This document shows, in pieces, positions 1-7,994 of a DNA stretch of 64,000 bases. Within the stretch, counting starts at the first letter, position 1, and each line of letters starts with the position of its first letter. The notes beneath the pieces were generated by a model. It searched no databases and was not told the DNA's origin. It worked only from the letters and a program-made list of their open reading frames with translations. The stretch lies in assembly GCF_900473965.1 (NCBI RefSeq), contig NZ_UCNJ01000032.1, positions 186,001 through 250,000 on the forward strand. The letters are read 5' to 3'. The stretch comes from Synechococcus sp. UW179A. GTDB taxonomy: Bacteria > Cyanobacteriota > Cyanobacteriia > PCC-6307 > Cyanobiaceae. A program made the position numbers and the translations under genes.

Positions 1-428
1 TGCATCGACTCATTTTTATCAATCAAATTGATAGCAGCAATGTGACTTTTTCAGAAAAGCAAGCGTCATTTGCCCTTCGAGGTCGATCCAATTTGATCGG
101 CCCGCCTTTATTTCATCGACATCGCCAATTCTGATGCCTCAGCAAGCAACATAAAATTACGTATCGACCCATGATTTTACGCACCTCTGGCGCAGATGTT
201 TCAAATCAATAAGTGTGTACAGCGAAGCGATTCGACCATCCTGAAGAAAAGTATTAGTTGATTGACAAGCATGAGAATTTAGCCATCACGCTTAATAATC
301 TTGCTCACTCAGCAAGACACCGATTTGGAACAGACCTGAAAAAACAGTCCTAATCCCTCTCCAGACCGACACATTCAGGCCATGCCTACCTTGACTGAAC
401 AAAAACAGACGTTCCGCCTGAGAACAGC
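1..428. other. AT-rich stretch without a recognisable gene
   Basis: This stretch is clearly richer in A and T than the rest of the window. In all six frames I find only open frames shorter than about 15 codons, apart from a frame antisense to the following hydrolase. I see no tRNA, terminator hairpin or repeat in it. It probably holds the promoter of the following gene and the end of an intergenic region that starts outside the window. A small RNA cannot be excluded by eye. Confidence 0.5.
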
Positions 429-1070
429 ATGGACAACACACTGGTGTGTGGCCCTCTGACGGGGCCGGCGACGGTGGTGCTGGCCCATGGGGCCGGAGCC
501 GGTATCGACAGCCCTTTCATGAACGAGATGGCTAAGGGCCTTGCGGAGAAGGGATGGCAGGTCATCCGCTTCGAATTTCCCTATATGACCCAGCGACGCA
601 TCACTGGCCGCAAAACACCACCGAACAGAGCAGAGGTCCTGTTGAAGTGTTATGTCGAACAAGTTCAGTCTTTAGTCGCCAATCAACCGCTGATCATCGG
701 AGGCAAATCCATGGGAGGGAGGATCGCCAGCCTGCTTTCCGATGAGTTGTGGAGCGAAAACAAGATTTTGGGATGCATCTGTCTTGGCTATCCATTTCAT
801 CCCCTAGGCAAACCAGAGACATTACGAGTGGAGTATTTACAGAATCTGCAGACACCGACTCTTGTTGTTCAGGGAGAGCGTGATGCGATGGGCAGCAGGG
901 AGGAAGTGAAAAACTATGAGCTCTCCGAGCGGTTAAAGCTTGCCTGGATTCCAGATGGTGACCACAGTTTCAAGCCACGAAAACGGTCAGGGCTTAGTGA
1001 AGAGCAGAACTTGAAACTAGCTGTGGAACGCATGCATGACTTTTTAAACAAACTGATGGATCCGGATTGA
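429..1070 (+). CDS. alpha/beta hydrolase, KANL3/Tex30-like
   Basis: A 213-residue cytoplasmic alpha/beta hydrolase; no signal peptide is visible. An oxyanion-type LAHGAGAG motif lies at residues 19-26, the nucleophile elbow GKSMGGR puts Ser94 in the catalytic position, and Asp152 (GERD) and His179 (GDHSF) fit the rest of the triad. The layout matches the small KANL3/Tex30/dienelactone-hydrolase-like family, whose bacterial members have no assigned substrate. It stands alone, with the next genes on the opposite strand. The ATG is the first in frame; no strong ribosome binding site precedes it. The fold and catalytic class are well supported, the substrate is unknown. Confidence 0.85.
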   Translation: MDNTLVCGPLTGPATVVLAHGAGAGIDSPFMNEMAKGLAEKGWQVIRFEFPYMTQRRITGRKTPPNRAEVLLKCYVEQVQSLVANQPLIIGGKSMGGRIASLLSDELWSENKILGCICLGYPFHPLGKPETLRVEYLQNLQTPTLVVQGERDAMGSREEVKNYELSERLKLAWIPDGDHSFKPRKRSGLSEEQNLKLAVERMHDFLNKLMDPD

Positions 1071-1114
1071 CAATCTCAAAGACATCCACTCGTGAGGACT
1101 GTGCACTTAAGCCA

Positions 1115-1399
1115 TCAGGTCTGGTTGCCACCCAGCATGTCGTCATACCCCTCATAGGGGTTGTATTCCGCCCATCCAGGACTGGCCTGATCCATCAGGC
1201 CGAACTCGCCGTCAATCATGTCGGCACGGGTGTTGCCGTAAGGAACTGTGTTGCAAGTAATTCCTCCACCCGCGACAGGCTGGCAGTCATCGAAACGAAC
1301 CTGTGCCCGAACGGCACTGACCAGACTGGCGTTGATCGTGACCAGAGCGGCAACACTCATCAGAAACACGCTCACGACGCTTGATGCATGGCCCTCCAT
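1115..1399 (-). CDS. small secreted protein, unknown function
   Basis: A 94-residue protein with an N-terminal hydrophobic segment (about residues 8-32) ending in a plausible signal peptidase site after VRA. The predicted mature part is about 62 residues, acidic, rich in Gly, Asn and Tyr, with two cysteines that could form a disulfide. I do not recognise a named family. Its stop is about 45 nt from the hydrolase stop (convergent), and its start lies 23 nt after the stop of the next small minus-strand gene, so the two may be cotranscribed. Export to the periplasm is inferred from the signal only. Confidence 0.55.
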   Translation of the reverse strand: MEGHASSVVSVFLMSVAALVTINASLVSAVRAQVRFDDCQPVAGGGITCNTVPYGNTRADMIDGEFGLMDQASPGWAEYNPYEGYDDMLGGNQT

Positions 1400-1422
1400 T
1401 CTGAAGGAGATTGAACTTCAGA

Positions 1423-1794
1423 TCAAAGGCTTGAGCAAAGACGCTCACTCTCCCGCAAAGTCTCGAAAGCTTTCTGACCACGATGTTCAGCAAGCTGCAC
1501 CATTAAGACTTCCGCCTGTAGTCCAAGTAGCAAGGTCTGACAGGGATACATCTCCCGCTCGGCGGCCCGGCGCTGCATCGCCTCCATCAGCACAAGAGCT
1601 CGATCACAGCTGCTTGCATTGGCGCTGCGGAAGCATGCAATCAGAAGCGGCTGCACGACCTCCAGCGACGTTGCCTGCACCGGGGCTTCAACGCTGCCAA
1701 AAACAAAGGAGACAGTTGCAGGCATCAATGCCCTAACCAAATTGTTCAAGGAGTTGTTGATCAGGAGACACAACCGAGACAGGACCTGAAGCAC
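1423..1794 (-). CDS. hypothetical protein, 123 aa
   Basis: A 123-residue frame with a hydrophobic, possibly exported or membrane-associated N terminus (residues 1-45) and a helical C-terminal part containing three Cys and many Leu, Ala and Glu residues (for example MEAMQRRAAEREMYPCQ). The heptad-like Leu spacing suggests a helical-repeat or coiled fold. No known family is recognised. It is followed after 28 nt by the small secreted protein gene on the same strand. Its reality rests on length, plausible composition and position in an otherwise empty stretch. Confidence 0.45.
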   Translation of the reverse strand: MLQVLSRLCLLINNSLNNLVRALMPATVSFVFGSVEAPVQATSLEVVQPLLIACFRSANASSCDRALVLMEAMQRRAAEREMYPCQTLLLGLQAEVLMVQLAEHRGQKAFETLRESERLCSSL

Positions 1795-1873
1795 TTCAGA
1801 GAATTCAAGGCCAAACGCTTGGCACGAATCCTGAGATCAACTGAAAGAATGAATTCACTCGATCGAAGATCGG

Positions 1874-1990
1874 ATGTATACCGACTGGACTGCGGTCGCA
1901 CTCTTACTGTTCACAGCTATACCGCTGTTGGCTGTCGTGGCGACAGCCACATTTTTTATTTGGCAGAAACGCAAGTCGCCGCTGTCTTGA
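1874..1990 (+). CDS. 38-aa single-span membrane miniprotein (candidate)
   Basis: A 38-codon frame starting at ATG and ending TGA: a short MYTDWTAV head, about 22 hydrophobic residues (ALLLFTAIPLLAVVATATFF) forming one membrane span, and a basic tail IWQKRKSPLS. This is the architecture of small subunits of cyanobacterial photosynthetic complexes (PsbM, PsbX and PetN types), but it matches none of those I know. An in-frame stop shortly upstream makes this ATG the only one available. Its 3' end overlaps the antisense Cys-rich gene by 35 nt. It is a candidate only; the ribosome binding site is weak. Confidence 0.45.
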   Translation: MYTDWTAVALLLFTAIPLLAVVATATFFIWQKRKSPLS

Positions 1991-2177
1991 AGACCACCTC
2001 TTTGGGCTTCACAGCTCTCTCTTCAAAGGAGTGAACGATGGAACGAGCTGTCGTTGAGTTGGAGGAGGTGGAGACCGACTGCAGCACTCCTCTGCCCAGA
2101 CAATTCTGACAAGTCCTGAAGCGCTGCTCGCTAATGCGTTTGATACCACTGCCGCCGCAGCTGGAGCAGATCGCCAT
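1956..2177 (-). CDS. small protein with DnaJ-type Cys-rich motif
   Basis: A 73-residue protein with two CxxCxGxG motifs, CSSCGGSG (residues 4-11) and CQNCLGRG (residues 23-30), about half of the zinc-binding Cys-rich domain of DnaJ. The four cysteines could bind one zinc ion. Residues 35-73 are polar and less constrained, and that part overlaps the 38-aa frame on the other strand. Such stand-alone half DnaJ zinc ribbons occur as small unnamed proteins in cyanobacteria. There is no J domain, so a chaperone role should not be assumed. Confidence 0.55.
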   Translation of the reverse strand: MAICSSCGGSGIKRISEQRFRTCQNCLGRGVLQSVSTSSNSTTARSIVHSFEERAVKPKEVVFKTAATCVSAK

Positions 2178-2240
2178 GTCCGAGCTAGAAATGCAACTTC
2201 AGTGTGGGAGCGGAAGACCCCTGTGATCCCAAAGGCTTCC

Positions 2241-3137
2241 TTAAGAAATGGACTGATCGAAACAACCCTGCAACGGCAATGGCCTGGAGCGAATCTCCTG
2301 CAGCAGCTCGTACACCGATAAAGAGGCGTGCTGGTTGACCAGCCCTAGCGAACCAGCCAGCCAGCCCACCACCCTCTGCGACGTCCACTGCTGGTCCTGA
2401 AGAGGGGCCAGCCCCGCGGTCTGTTCACGCTTGGAGAGCTTCTGCCCCTCCGGATCACAGAGCAACGGTGTATGTCGATAACTGGGAGGTTGCTCCTCCA
2501 GCGATGCGATCACCGCCTGCTGGGCAATACACACCACAGCCAGATCGGCGCCCCGCACCACTTCGGTGATGCCAAGTGCCAGCTCGTCCACTGCCGTTGC
2601 AAGGTGATAGGCGATGAATCCATCAGCACGGCGCAGGACCAAATCACCGCAGCGTGGTTCATCAGCGGCCTTTACTTTCAACCTCCAGGCCGGCAGGCGT
2701 CCGTCCTGAATTCCCCAACCCCTCTCCATCTCCCTGCAGGTTCCCGGATAGCGATTACCGGCACCCAACTGGCGACGACTGCATCGGCAGGGATAGAGGA
2801 GCTGGCCCTGCCGAAAGGCCGAGAGGCAGGAGTTGTAGAGCCAGAGGCGCTGGCTTTGCATGATCACTGGGCCATCCCAGTGCAATCCAAGCCAGCGCAG
2901 ATCTTCGAGAGCGGACTCGACCGCGCCGATCCTGATGCGCGGAGTGTCGAGATCATCAATCCTCAGCAACCATTCACCGCCCTGAAGACGGGCTTGTAGC
3001 CAAGAGATCAGAGCCGTGCGCAGGTTGCCCAGATGCAGGGGACCAGAGGGAGTCGGAGCAAAACGTCCGCGATAACCCTGTAGACGCCGTTGGCGACCCT
3101 GCTCAAAAACAGCCTGGAGACGATCAGAAAGGTTCAC
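2241..3137 (-). CDS. gluQRS: glutamyl-Q tRNA(Asp) synthetase
   Basis: A 298-residue paralogue of the catalytic half of glutamyl-tRNA synthetase that attaches glutamate to queuosine at position 34 of tRNA-Asp. The class I signature is HLGN (residues 35-38) within FAPTPSGPLHLGN, LLRIDDLDTPR follows, and the KMSKS counterpart is KLSKR (233-237). Cysteines at 117, 119 and 134 fit the family zinc site. There is no anticodon-binding domain, as expected for GluQRS and unlike full GltX. It lies downstream of the HU gene on the same strand, separated by a terminator hairpin. Confidence 0.93.
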   Translation of the reverse strand: MNLSDRLQAVFEQGRQRRLQGYRGRFAPTPSGPLHLGNLRTALISWLQARLQGGEWLLRIDDLDTPRIRIGAVESALEDLRWLGLHWDGPVIMQSQRLWLYNSCLSAFRQGQLLYPCRCSRRQLGAGNRYPGTCREMERGWGIQDGRLPAWRLKVKAADEPRCGDLVLRRADGFIAYHLATAVDELALGITEVVRGADLAVVCIAQQAVIASLEEQPPSYRHTPLLCDPEGQKLSKREQTAGLAPLQDQQWTSQRVVGWLAGSLGLVNQHASLSVYELLQEIRSRPLPLQGCFDQSIS

Positions 3138-3140
3138 ACA

Positions 3141-3167
3141 AGAAAGGGTGGCCCCAGAGGACCACCC
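3141..3167 (-). terminator. rho-independent terminator after the HU gene
   Basis: Read on the minus strand, a 9-bp stem (GGGTGGTCC pairing with GGGCCACCC, one G-T wobble) with a TCTG loop is followed at once by TTTCT. It lies between the HU stop and the gluQRS start, so it should end most HU transcripts before gluQRS. Confidence 0.75.
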
Positions 3168-3190
3168 CGATCAAGGGATGTGGAAGGAAA

Positions 3191-3466
3191 TCAGCCCTGA
3201 ACGCGGTCTTTAAACATCTTGCCGGCAGTGAAGGCAGGCACGCGCTTGGCGGGAATCTTGATCTTCTCACCGGTCTTGGGGTTCAGACCCTGACGGGCAG
3301 AACGCTCGCGAGGCTCAAATGAACCGAAACCGAGAATGGAGACCTTCTTGCCCTCCACAACGGAATCGATGATGGTTTCGATAGCGGCGTCCACCACCAG
3401 AGACACATCGGTCTTGGTGAGCTCTGTGCGGGCGGCAACCAGATTGACGAGATCAGCTTTGTTCAT
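3191..3466 (-). CDS. hup: DNA-binding protein HU
   Basis: A 91-residue histone-like HU protein that bends and compacts the nucleoid as a dimer. It matches the family over its whole length: MNKADLVNLVA start, the GFGSFEPRERSARQG turn, the NPKTGEKIKIPAKRVPAF arm and the GKMFKDRV end. The length is the standard one. It is followed by a terminator and preceded by a 150-nt leader with nested inverted repeats. It appears monocistronic. Confidence 0.97.
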   Translation of the reverse strand: MNKADLVNLVAARTELTKTDVSLVVDAAIETIIDSVVEGKKVSILGFGSFEPRERSARQGLNPKTGEKIKIPAKRVPAFTAGKMFKDRVQG

Positions 3467-3484
3467 TGGGTGGGGGAAAGTGGC

Positions 3485-3593
3485 GGAAGCGGTTGGATCG
3501 ACGATGCGGAGGTCGACATCCGCACGGCTTCCCTGAGCGCGCTAATCGTATGGAGACAATCGCTGTGCGGCAACCGAAAAACACCGTGCCGCA
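3485..3593 (-). promoter_or_regulatory. nested inverted repeats in the HU leader
   Basis: Upstream of the HU start, GGAAGC (3485-3490) pairs with GCTTCC (3527-3532) around an inner stem TGCGGA (3505-3510) and TCCGCA (3519-3524). Farther upstream, TGCGGCA (3566-3572) pairs with TGCCGCA (3587-3593). No T-run follows, so these look like leader RNA structure or protein-binding sites rather than terminators. The promoter of the gene must lie in or near this stretch, but I could not place -10 and -35 boxes with confidence. Confidence 0.4.
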
Positions 3594-3618
3594 ATGCTTT
3601 CACCGAATCTTGTGTGAA

Positions 3619-4293
3619 TCAGACCGTGTCAAATGCTTCTTTTAACTGCTGATCCCAGCTGTTGAAGGGGGCCAGATGACCACCACGCAGAGCCCCAAGA
3701 CCTGCCCCAGAAGCCAGTCGTGGAGAAGCTTCTAAAGGAAGCCAACGACATAATCGACGGATGCTGCGCTGCTGCCGGGGCCAATGGAAGGTGCGACGGT
3801 GCTGCAAAGGTGCCAATTGATCCTTGGCAACCGGCACGAGCAAACGTCCGCAGAACAGCACATTCACCGGCACCGGAGCATGCACAACGGCATGACCGGG
3901 AGTGGGCCCAGGCGTCCAGAGCAGTCGCAGGCCTGAAAGGGTGACAGTCTCCTCGGAGAAGGTTTCGAGCTGCTGAACGCCAGGCAACAAATAGGCCTCC
4001 TGTTCTTGAACGAGCACGGGCCATTGCATGCGCTCCTGCAAGCGACGCAGGCGTCCATGCCCCTCGCGGCTGGTGAGGAGAATTCGGGCGCATCGGCCAT
4101 GCGCCAGTTCCCGCAAAGCTTCCAGGGTGGCTTGGGTCAGCGGCGGACAATCGATCAGAACGGGTTCAGGATCCACATCCAGCCACCAGGACGAGCCTCC
4201 ACGACAGTCACGATTGGGCGGAAACAGCCAAAGATCGGGCCGGATCTGTAGGGGAGGACGGCCTAGCTCCAGCGAGGAGGTCATCACAGACAC
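3619..4293 (-). CDS. metallo-beta-lactamase-fold protein, metal site degenerate
   Basis: A 224-residue protein with the outline of a metallo-beta-lactamase fold hydrolase: an N-terminal strand pair ending in PVLIDCPP (45-51), a central segment, and WTPGPTPGHAVVH (126-138) corresponding to the second metal-binding region. The hallmark HxHxDH motif is replaced by SREGHGR (75-81), and the Asp normally following the later strand is replaced by Arg150 (FCGR). Hydrolase activity is therefore doubtful. It stands between HU and the divergently read glgX. The fold is an inference from sequence pattern. Confidence 0.6.
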   Translation of the reverse strand: MSVMTSSLELGRPPLQIRPDLWLFPPNRDCRGGSSWWLDVDPEPVLIDCPPLTQATLEALRELAHGRCARILLTSREGHGRLRRLQERMQWPVLVQEQEAYLLPGVQQLETFSEETVTLSGLRLLWTPGPTPGHAVVHAPVPVNVLFCGRLLVPVAKDQLAPLQHRRTFHWPRQQRSIRRLCRWLPLEASPRLASGAGLGALRGGHLAPFNSWDQQLKEAFDTV

Positions 4294-4353
4294 GATGAGT
4301 CACCGGAGCTATTACTACTTTGAAGGCTTCACCTGCCTCCTGGGAGTGGATCT

Positions 4354-6438
4354 TTGAGCGCGATCCGACGAGGCAAACCTTGGCCTCTTGGCAGCAGCAT
4401 CACCGCCCATGGCGTGAATTTCTCTGTGGCAGCTCCAGGCGCCAACCGGGTGGAACTGCTGATTTTCCCTACGGCTGAGGCCAGCAGCCCCGAACAGCTG
4501 ATTGATCTGAACGACAGCAACCACCGATCTGGCGACTACTGGCATGTGGAGGTGGAGGGCCTTACGGCAGGTTGCTGCTATGGCTATCGAGTGTTCGGCC
4601 CGCTCGCACCTGGAGGCCATGGATTCCGGCCCGCGAAGGTGCTGTTGGACCCCTGTGCCAGGGCCATCACGGGCTGGTCGGTCTATCAACGCGAAGCGGC
4701 TATTGGTGCTTCACCCAATACCCATTGCTGCCTGAAGGGACTGGTCTGCGAGCGGGACCGCTTCGATTTCGATGCCCACCCCAGGCCTCGGCATAGCTGG
4801 CAGCAGACAGTGATCTACGAGCTGCACATTGGAGGCTTCACGCAACGCAGCGACAGCGGCGTGACCCCAGATCGAAAAGGCACCCTGTTGGGAGTAATCG
4901 ACAAGATCCCCTACCTCAAGCAGTTGGGCATCACCACGATCGAACTGCTACCAGTGCAGGCCTTTGATCCGCAGGATGCACCCCCTGGGCGAGACAACGT
5001 CTGGGGCTACAGCCCACTGAGCTGGTTCGCTCCGCATCAGGGCTATGTCGGCGGTGATGACCCGATGAAGGCAAGAAATCAAATGCGTGATCTGGTGGCG
5101 GCCTGTCACGACGCCGGCCTGGAGGTGTTGCTCGATGTCGTTTACAACCACACAACCGAAGGCAATGTTGATGGCCCAACTCTGAGCTGGCGTGGTTTCG
5201 CCGATCGCACTTATTACCACCAAACCGACAAGGGTGACTACCAGGACGTGAGTGGCTGTGGCAACACAATTGCAGCCCACCAGCCACTTAGCCGGGAACT
5301 GATTCTGGAGTCGCTGCGCTGCTGGGCGTTGGAACTGGGAGTGGATGGCTTTCGTTTTGATCTGGGCATTGCCCTGAGCCGCGGCGAAGGACTGAAGCCG
5401 TTGGATAAGCCCGCACTATTCGAAGCGATGGAGGCCGACCCATTGCTCAGTGAGCTCAAACTCGTGAGCGAACCCTGGGATTGTGGTGGTCTCTATCGAC
5501 TCAATGACTTCCCGGCTCGGCGCATAGGGACCTGGAACGGCCGATTTCGTGATGCCGTACGCAGCTTCTGGAAAGGCGACGACGACAGCACTTGGTCCAT
5601 GGCACAGCGCCTGCGCAGCAGCCCTGATCTCTATGACGGCAAACCGGCGGGCTTGGGCCGCTCCGTGAATTTGCTGACGGCCCACGATGGTTTCACACTG
5701 ATGGATCTGGTGAGCTTCAACAGCAAGCACAACCTCGCCAACGGTGAGGACAACCGCGACGGGGAAAATCACAACAACAGCTGGAACCATGGCGTTGAAG
5801 GTCCCAGCAGTGACCATGCGATCACCGCCCTGCGCAAGCGGCAGCAACGCAACATGCTGAGCACACTGCTTCTGGCTCGCGGTGTGCCCATGCTGTTGAT
5901 GGGCGACGAGGTTGGACGCAGCCAGGGAGGTAACAACAACACCTGGTGCCAGGACACTCCGCTCAGCTGGATGATCTGGTCCGAGGAGCACTGCGACAGG
6001 GAGCTGCTCGACTTCGTGAAGCGACTGCTGACACTACGCTCAGAACTGGCGGAGCTACTGAACCCTTTGTTGGCTCACAGCGAACAGCCTCAGCAGCAGC
6101 GCCGCAACAGTGATCCTGATGGCTTGTGGCGCCAGTGGCATGGCGTGGAACTGGGCAAACCTGACTGGGCCAGTTGGTCCCATTGCCTGGCGATGAGCCT
6201 GCATCGCGGCAAACAGGGGGCCGTGCTCTGGGCGGGATTCAACGCTTACTTCAAGGCCATGCACTTTGATCTGCCCAAGCCGGCATCTCCCTGGCACCGC
6301 TTGATCGACACGGCTCTTCCTGCAGGTGAGGACCTTCCCAAGACACTGGACCCCTGGAGTCCGAGCGGCGTCCCCCTTGAAGCCAGAAGTTTGGTGGTGA
6401 TGATTGCTCGAGAGTATGCCAATTCTCTCAACCTCTAA
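4354..6438 (+). CDS. glgX: glycogen debranching enzyme (isoamylase type)
   Basis: A 694-residue GH13 enzyme that hydrolyses alpha-1,6 branches of glycogen during night-time mobilisation. An N-terminal CBM48-like domain (about 1-130) precedes the catalytic barrel. All four GH13 regions are intact: DVVYNHT, GVDGFRFD with nucleophile Asp336, LVSEPWD with acid Glu373, and LTAHDG with Asp445. GRDNVWGYSPLSWFAP is typical of the GlgX/isoamylase branch. The frame begins with TTG, since no ATG lies at a suitable place. It is a single-gene unit, followed closely by a tRNA gene on the other strand. Confidence 0.95.
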   Translation: MSAIRRGKPWPLGSSITAHGVNFSVAAPGANRVELLIFPTAEASSPEQLIDLNDSNHRSGDYWHVEVEGLTAGCCYGYRVFGPLAPGGHGFRPAKVLLDPCARAITGWSVYQREAAIGASPNTHCCLKGLVCERDRFDFDAHPRPRHSWQQTVIYELHIGGFTQRSDSGVTPDRKGTLLGVIDKIPYLKQLGITTIELLPVQAFDPQDAPPGRDNVWGYSPLSWFAPHQGYVGGDDPMKARNQMRDLVAACHDAGLEVLLDVVYNHTTEGNVDGPTLSWRGFADRTYYHQTDKGDYQDVSGCGNTIAAHQPLSRELILESLRCWALELGVDGFRFDLGIALSRGEGLKPLDKPALFEAMEADPLLSELKLVSEPWDCGGLYRLNDFPARRIGTWNGRFRDAVRSFWKGDDDSTWSMAQRLRSSPDLYDGKPAGLGRSVNLLTAHDGFTLMDLVSFNSKHNLANGEDNRDGENHNNSWNHGVEGPSSDHAITALRKRQQRNMLSTLLLARGVPMLLMGDEVGRSQGGNNNTWCQDTPLSWMIWSEEHCDRELLDFVKRLLTLRSELAELLNPLLAHSEQPQQQRRNSDPDGLWRQWHGVELGKPDWASWSHCLAMSLHRGKQGAVLWAGFNAYFKAMHFDLPKPASPWHRLIDTALPAGEDLPKTLDPWSPSGVPLEARSLVVMIAREYANSLNL

Positions 6439-6475
6439 GAAGCGAACCTCTGTGGAGCTTGGGATTAGAACGTTA

Positions 6476-6546
<71 letters not shown>

Positions 6547-6635
6547 ACGAATACATCTGTACCAACGCCTTGAGTGGCGTGATCGCAGGTGTTGTGCGCA
6601 TTCATTATGGCGGTCCGTCTGCCCCTCTCTGCTTG

Positions 6636-7994
6636 ATGAGCACCAGCACCCTTCCCGGGGGATCCCGCCGCCGCCTGATGGTCGCCTACGGACTGGGTGA
6701 TGCAGGCACGGGACTGGCTGCAACGCAGCTTGGCTTTTACCTATTTCCGTTCTTCACCTGTACCGCAGGCCTGCCCGCCATCCTCGCCGGCTCATTGCTC
6801 ACGGTGATCAAGGTCTGGGACGCCATCAACGATCCGCTGATCGGCTGGATGAGCGACCACACCAGCAGCCGCTGGGGTCCACGCATTCCCTGGATGCTCG
6901 GAGCCGCTCTTCCCCTTGGCATTGCTCTTGCGGCGATGTGGTGGGTCCCGGAAGGCAACACACTTCAGCGCACCACTTACTACGTGGTGATGGCAATCCT
7001 GCTGATGTCGGCTTACACCAGCGTCAATTTGCCCTATGCGGCACTCTCCACAGAGCTGACCACGAGCACGGCAATTCGAACCCGACTGAACGCAGCCCGT
7101 TTCACCGGCTCCATTCTCGCCGGGCTCAGTGGCCTAATCGTGGCCTCCATCGTGTTGACCGACGGCGCCGATGGTTATCTACGCATGGGACGCATCACAG
7201 GCACCATCGCTGCATTGTCGACACTGGCCTGTTGCTGGGGCCTTGCACCGTTCGCCAAGCGGGCTCAGCGACCGAGCAACCAGGCTGAACCAGCTTTGGA
7301 ACAGATCAAGAGGATCCGCTCCAATCCACGCTTTCTGATGGTTCTCGGGCTTTACCTCCTGCTTTGGTTCGGCCTTCAGTTGATGCAGGTTGTCGCCCTG
7401 ATCTGGCTGGTCCAGGTCGTGAGGGTCCCCCCCAACCTTTCCACCTGGATTCTGCTGCCCTTCCAGCTGAGCGCCCTGGTTGGCCTTCAGCTCTGGAGCC
7501 TGCTCTCCAACCGGAGCGGCAGGATTGTGGCGCTGCGATGGGGAGCCGGGATCTGGATCATGGCCTGCCTGCTCTCAACGATCTTTCCGCCAATGCAGAA
7601 CGGAGGAACGACGGGGGAACTAATTCCCCTGATCGGCCTGATCATGCTGGTGGGCCTTGGAGCGTCCACCGCCTACTTGATCCCCTGGTCTTTGCTGCCT
7701 GATGCGATTGATGCTGACCCGACCCATCCCGCTGGTCTCTACACCGCCTGGATGGTGTTTGGCCAGAAGCTGATCATCGGAGTCAGCATGAGTATGTTCG
7801 GCGCGCTGCTTCAGCTCACCGGGTATATCTCCACTGAAATGTGCGACGGCGCACTCAGTTTTATCGAACAGCCCCAGAATGCTCTTCTCGCCATTCGAAT
7901 GAGCATGGGTTTGATCCCAGCCATCCTGGTCATGGTTGGCCTGATAGTGATACGACACTGGCCCGACCGCGGTGCCCACCTGCAACGCGCATGA
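6636..7994 (+). CDS. GPH-family sugar/cation symporter (MFS superfamily)
   Basis: A 452-residue inner-membrane transporter with about 12 hydrophobic segments. The segment WDAINDPLIGWMSDHTSS followed by RWGPRIPW is the signature of the glycoside-pentoside-hexuronide:cation symporter family (MelB-like). The substrate cannot be told from sequence. I chose the ATG before STSTLPGGSRRR, because the 22 residues upstream are unlike the family. Its stop overlaps the start of the following permease gene (ATGA), so the two are translationally coupled. Confidence 0.85.
   Translation: MSTSTLPGGSRRRLMVAYGLGDAGTGLAATQLGFYLFPFFTCTAGLPAILAGSLLTVIKVWDAINDPLIGWMSDHTSSRWGPRIPWMLGAALPLGIALAAMWWVPEGNTLQRTTYYVVMAILLMSAYTSVNLPYAALSTELTTSTAIRTRLNAARFTGSILAGLSGLIVASIVLTDGADGYLRMGRITGTIAALSTLACCWGLAPFAKRAQRPSNQAEPALEQIKRIRSNPRFLMVLGLYLLLWFGLQLMQVVALIWLVQVVRVPPNLSTWILLPFQLSALVGLQLWSLLSNRSGRIVALRWGAGIWIMACLLSTIFPPMQNGGTTGELIPLIGLIMLVGLGASTAYLIPWSLLPDAIDADPTHPAGLYTAWMVFGQKLIIGVSMSMFGALLQLTGYISTEMCDGALSFIEQPQNALLAIRMSMGLIPAILVMVGLIVIRHWPDRGAHLQRA

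Noticed and set aside
375-662. 95-codon frame antisense to the first hydrolase
   Set aside because: It covers the 5' part of a gene with intact catalytic motifs and has no recognisable features of its own.
1819-2034. 71-codon plus-strand frame in the small-gene region
   Set aside because: Composition is uneven and no family is seen; the overlapping 38-codon frame has a far more protein-like sequence.
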